Shown here: positions 29,863 to 31,988 of the stretch, in pieces
How positions within the stretch are numbered: the stretch's first letter is position 1
Layout: each line of letters opens with the position of its first letter
Origin: UBA12014 sp029248335
GTDB taxonomy: Bacteria > Planctomycetota > Phycisphaerae > Phycisphaerales > SM1A02
Assembly: GCA_029248335.1 (NCBI GenBank)
Contig: JAQWJM010000134.1
Span: 1-31,988 of the forward strand
Direction: 5' to 3'
Length of the DNA: 31,988 nucleotides
Made by a program: the position numbers and the translations under genes
The notes under the pieces: model-generated
The model's input: the letters and a program-made list of their open reading frames with translations, nothing else
Databases searched by the model: none
What the model was told of the DNA's origin: nothing

Positions 29863-31988
29863 ATGATTTCCACCCCCCGGCTCGCCTCCACCGGCCTTCT
29901 GGCGCTCACCGCGTCGGTCGGCCTCGGTTTCCTCACCGTCGACGCCAGATCGTCCGACGATCGGCGGCCGAAGCCCCGGACCGCCGAGGTCCGCCCGCCG
30001 CAGACGCCGATGCCGGCCGATGTGATTCCCAGCCCCCTGCGTCCCATCGCGGGCTCGGGCTCGGCGACCGCCCTCGATCTCGCGATCGATCCGATGCTGC
30101 TCGACCAGGCCCGGATCGCCGCGGAACTCCGAGGCGAAGTTCGAATCGGAAACTTCCCGCTGCCGCTCGGCGGCTCGATCGCCCTGCGGCTCGATGTCAT
30201 CGACCCGTTCACCGACGACGCCCGGGTGCTCGTGACCGACGCCCGGGGTCGCGACACGAACCTCGCGGTACCCACCGTCCTCGCCCTCGGCGGCGACGTC
30301 GAAGGGGACCCCGACGGTGATGCGTTCCTCTGCTTCAGCGCCGCCGGCGTCGAAGGCTGGATTCGCGCCGACGGGATCGTGTGGGGCGTGTCCGACGGAC
30401 TCGAAGGTGGCCCGGTCAAGGTCCACCGGCTCGACGCCCTCCCGCCCATCGCACCCGAGCTGCTCGAGAATTTCTGCGGCACGGACCTGCTCGACCAACC
30501 CGCTCGTCCCGGGATCGATCCGGGTCCCGTCCAGCCCGACGCCGCGAGCGGCGGCATCGCTGGTTCGACCTCCGGCGGCCCCTGCAAGCGGGTTCGACTC
30601 GCGATCGAGACCGATCAGGAACTGCTCGGCCTCTTCAGCGGCGACCGCGTCGCCGCGACCGCGTACATCGCGACGCTGACCGCGGCGGCGAACCACATCT
30701 ACAACCGTGACTTCGGCGTTCGGCTCGGACTGGGCTACATCCGACTCTGGTCGGAGGAGGATCCGTGGAGCGCCGGCGGCACCGGTGACGAACTCGTTGC
30801 CTTCCGCGAGTACTGGAACCAGAACATGGGGTCGGTCCAGCGGGATCTCGCCCACTTCCTCAGCGGCCGCGGCCTCGGCGGCGGCGTCGCCTGGCTTCCT
30901 GGCCTCTGCGGCAGCTACGCCTACGGCCTGAGCGCGAATCTCGCCGGCAGTTTCCCCTTCCCGATCGAGAACAACGCCGGCCAGAACTGGGACCTGATGG
31001 TGTTCACCCACGAGCTGGGCCACAACGTCGGCTGTCCCCACACGCATGACATCGGGGTCGACAACTGCGCGGGCGGCGACTGTTCGGTCGTTCCCAACGC
31101 GACGATCATGAGCTACTGCCACACCTGCCCGGGCGGTCTCGCCAACATGCGGATGGAGTTCTGTCCGGAGAACATCCTGAACGTCGCCCAGACCTTCAAC
31201 TCGCTGGGCTGCGACTACGAGGTGACCCCCGAGACGATCGCCCTCAACGACTTCATGCTGGTCGAGGAATCGGTTCCGACCGTGATCAACGTCCTCGGCA
31301 ACGACTCCGGCCTCGCCTGTGGGGCCGGCAACATCACCAGCGCCGACACCGTCTCCACGAACGGCGGCACCATCGAGGTGATCCCGGAATGGGGCCCGGA
31401 CGGCAGCGCTGCGCTGCTCTACACCTCCCCCGTGGGATACACCGGATACGACTTCTTCGACTACACGATGCGGGCGGACTCGATCTTCGACTCGGCGTCG
31501 GTCACCGTGCAGATCGAAGGCCTCCTGCCGCCGGAGAATCCCACCGGGACCACGCCGGGCGTGCTCGGCCGGTACTACGCCCTCGACAATCCGAGCGTGC
31601 TCCCCGACTTCGCGTCGCTCGAACCCTTCGGCGAGCAGGTCTGGGAGAACATCGACGCCCCGTCGACCAACGGCGAGTTCGCGGACACCGGGCTCGCCGA
31701 CAACGTCGGCGTCCGCTGGACCGGCTGGATCGACGTGCCGGCGCCGGGGCTCTGGACCTTCGGAACCGAGAGCGACGACGGAAGTCGTCTCTGGATCGCG
31801 AACCAGCCGCTGGTGGACAACGACGGCCTTCACGGGATGCAGGAACGCACCGGCTCGATCGGCCTGCAGGCGGGTCGGCATGCGATCATGGTCGACTTCT
31901 TCGAGCGTGGTGGCGGTGCGGGCTGCATCGTCCGGGCCAGCGGCCCCGGCATGCCCTACGACGTGATTCCCGCGTCGATGTGGTCCTA
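29863..31988 (+). CDS. secreted metzincin-type zinc metalloprotease with PA14-like domain (runs off the right edge)
   Basis: The frame is open from the ATG at 29863 to the window end, 708 residues without a stop. A signal peptide (STPRLASTGLLALTASVGLGFLTVDA) opens it. After a Pro-rich propeptide-like section comes a catalytic domain at about 250-460. It has the zinc motif HELGHNVGCPH (383-393), the HExxHxxGxxH form of metzincins, and the Met-turn ATIMSYCH at 413-420. Many cysteines nearby should form disulfides. Then comes a bacterial beta-domain of the cadherin/tandem type, where LNDFMLVEESVPTVINVLGN leads it. Last is a PA14-like domain (GVLGRYYALDN, ADNVGVRWTGWIDV, SDDGSRLWIANQPLVDN), which usually binds carbohydrate. 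The closest style is reprolysin-like/M12B secreted proteases. No clear ribosome site; TAGGCT at 29790 is 68 bases upstream. The C-terminus, where a dockerin or sorting signal might be, is not in view. Confidence 0.88.
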   Translation, partial: MISTPRLASTGLLALTASVGLGFLTVDARSSDDRRPKPRTAEVRPPQTPMPADVIPSPLRPIAGSGSATALDLAIDPMLLDQARIAAELRGEVRIGNFPLPLGGSIALRLDVIDPFTDDARVLVTDARGRDTNLAVPTVLALGGDVEGDPDGDAFLCFSAAGVEGWIRADGIVWGVSDGLEGGPVKVHRLDALPPIAPELLENFCGTDLLDQPARPGIDPGPVQPDAASGGIAGSTSGGPCKRVRLAIETDQELLGLFSGDRVAATAYIATLTAAANHIYNRDFGVRLGLGYIRLWSEEDPWSAGGTGDELVAFREYWNQNMGSVQRDLAHFLSGRGLGGGVAWLPGLCGSYAYGLSANLAGSFPFPIENNAGQNWDLMVFTHELGHNVGCPHTHDIGVDNCAGGDCSVVPNATIMSYCHTCPGGLANMRMEFCPENILNVAQTFNSLGCDYEVTPETIALNDFMLVEESVPTVINVLGNDSGLACGAGNITSADTVSTNGGTIEVIPEWGPDGSAALLYTSPVGYTGYDFFDYTMRADSIFDSASVTVQIEGLLPPENPTGTTPGVLGRYYALDNPSVLPDFASLEPFGEQVWENIDAPSTNGEFADTGLADNVGVRWTGWIDVPAPGLWTFGTESDDGSRLWIANQPLVDNDGLHGMQERTGSIGLQAGRHAIMVDFFERGGGAGCIVRASGPGMPYDVIPASMWS

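Noticed and set aside
29473..31881. 802-residue minus-strand open frame
   Set aside because: Antisense to the metzincin gene and to the end of the amidohydrolase gene; no domains.
1..31988. CRISPR array, insertion sequence, prophage or toxin-antitoxin module
   Set aside because: No regularly spaced repeats, transposase, integrase, phage structural gene or small paired genes with such motifs were seen.

Overview
The window is GC-rich bacterial chromosome, roughly two thirds or more G+C. It is densely coded on both strands and has no phage, IS element or CRISPR array. The best guess is a Planctomycetota member of the Phycisphaerae. Evidence for this is a C-terminal dockerin with DGNGAVDGIDLGLMLAAWG-type repeats, a prepilin-like protein with an AFTVVEI cleavage box and an H-X9-DG-like end, a fused helix-turn-helix/receiver protein, and an exported metzincin with a PA14-like domain. 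The taxonomy is inferred from these protein styles, not from a marker gene.

Layout. 1-2157: the start of an L-fucokinase/GDP-fucose pyrophosphorylase (minus) diverges from an L-rhamnose/L-fucose mutarotase-like gene and a small two-helix membrane protein. 2164-5133: a 989-residue FAD/Fe-S dehydrogenase of the D-lactate/glycolate type. 5213-5285: tRNA-Thr with its terminator and probable promoter. 5506-7716: an exported HEAT-repeat protein with an embedded pseudo-receiver. 7717-8417: a long non-coding divergent region rich in hairpins. 8418-10198: an exported dockerin protein coupled to a pseudopilin-like protein. 10238-12539: a hydrolase-moeA-moaD operon for molybdenum cofactor. 12570-17694: mutL, an ApaH-like phosphoesterase, nadE and an HTH-receiver regulator. 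18063-19646: ATP-dependent PEP carboxykinase. 19850-21762: tRNA-His, a nitrilase-family amidase, a sigma-region-2-like protein and tRNA-Phe. 21881-24985: a stand-alone GspE N-domain protein, an unknown protein with a degenerate nuclease-like motif, and hflX. 25146-29629: an S41 protease-tsaD operon, a release-factor-like GGQ protein and an M20 amidohydrolase. 29863-end: a partial secreted metzincin.

Most genes are housekeeping. Their links are local: fucose salvage at the left edge, molybdopterin synthesis in the middle, and translation maintenance (hflX, tsaD, the GGQ protein) on the right. The most striking cross-cutting signal is in the start regions. Genes fall into two groups. Some have a GGAGG-like ribosome binding site 7-9 bases before the start. 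Others have no such site but carry a TANNNT -10 box ending 6-8 bases before the start codon, which predicts leaderless mRNAs. Several unusual proteins also merit attention: two receiver domains lacking the phosphoacceptor Asp (one in an exported protein), a sigma-like protein with no region 4, and a GGQ protein with an HTH-like tail.
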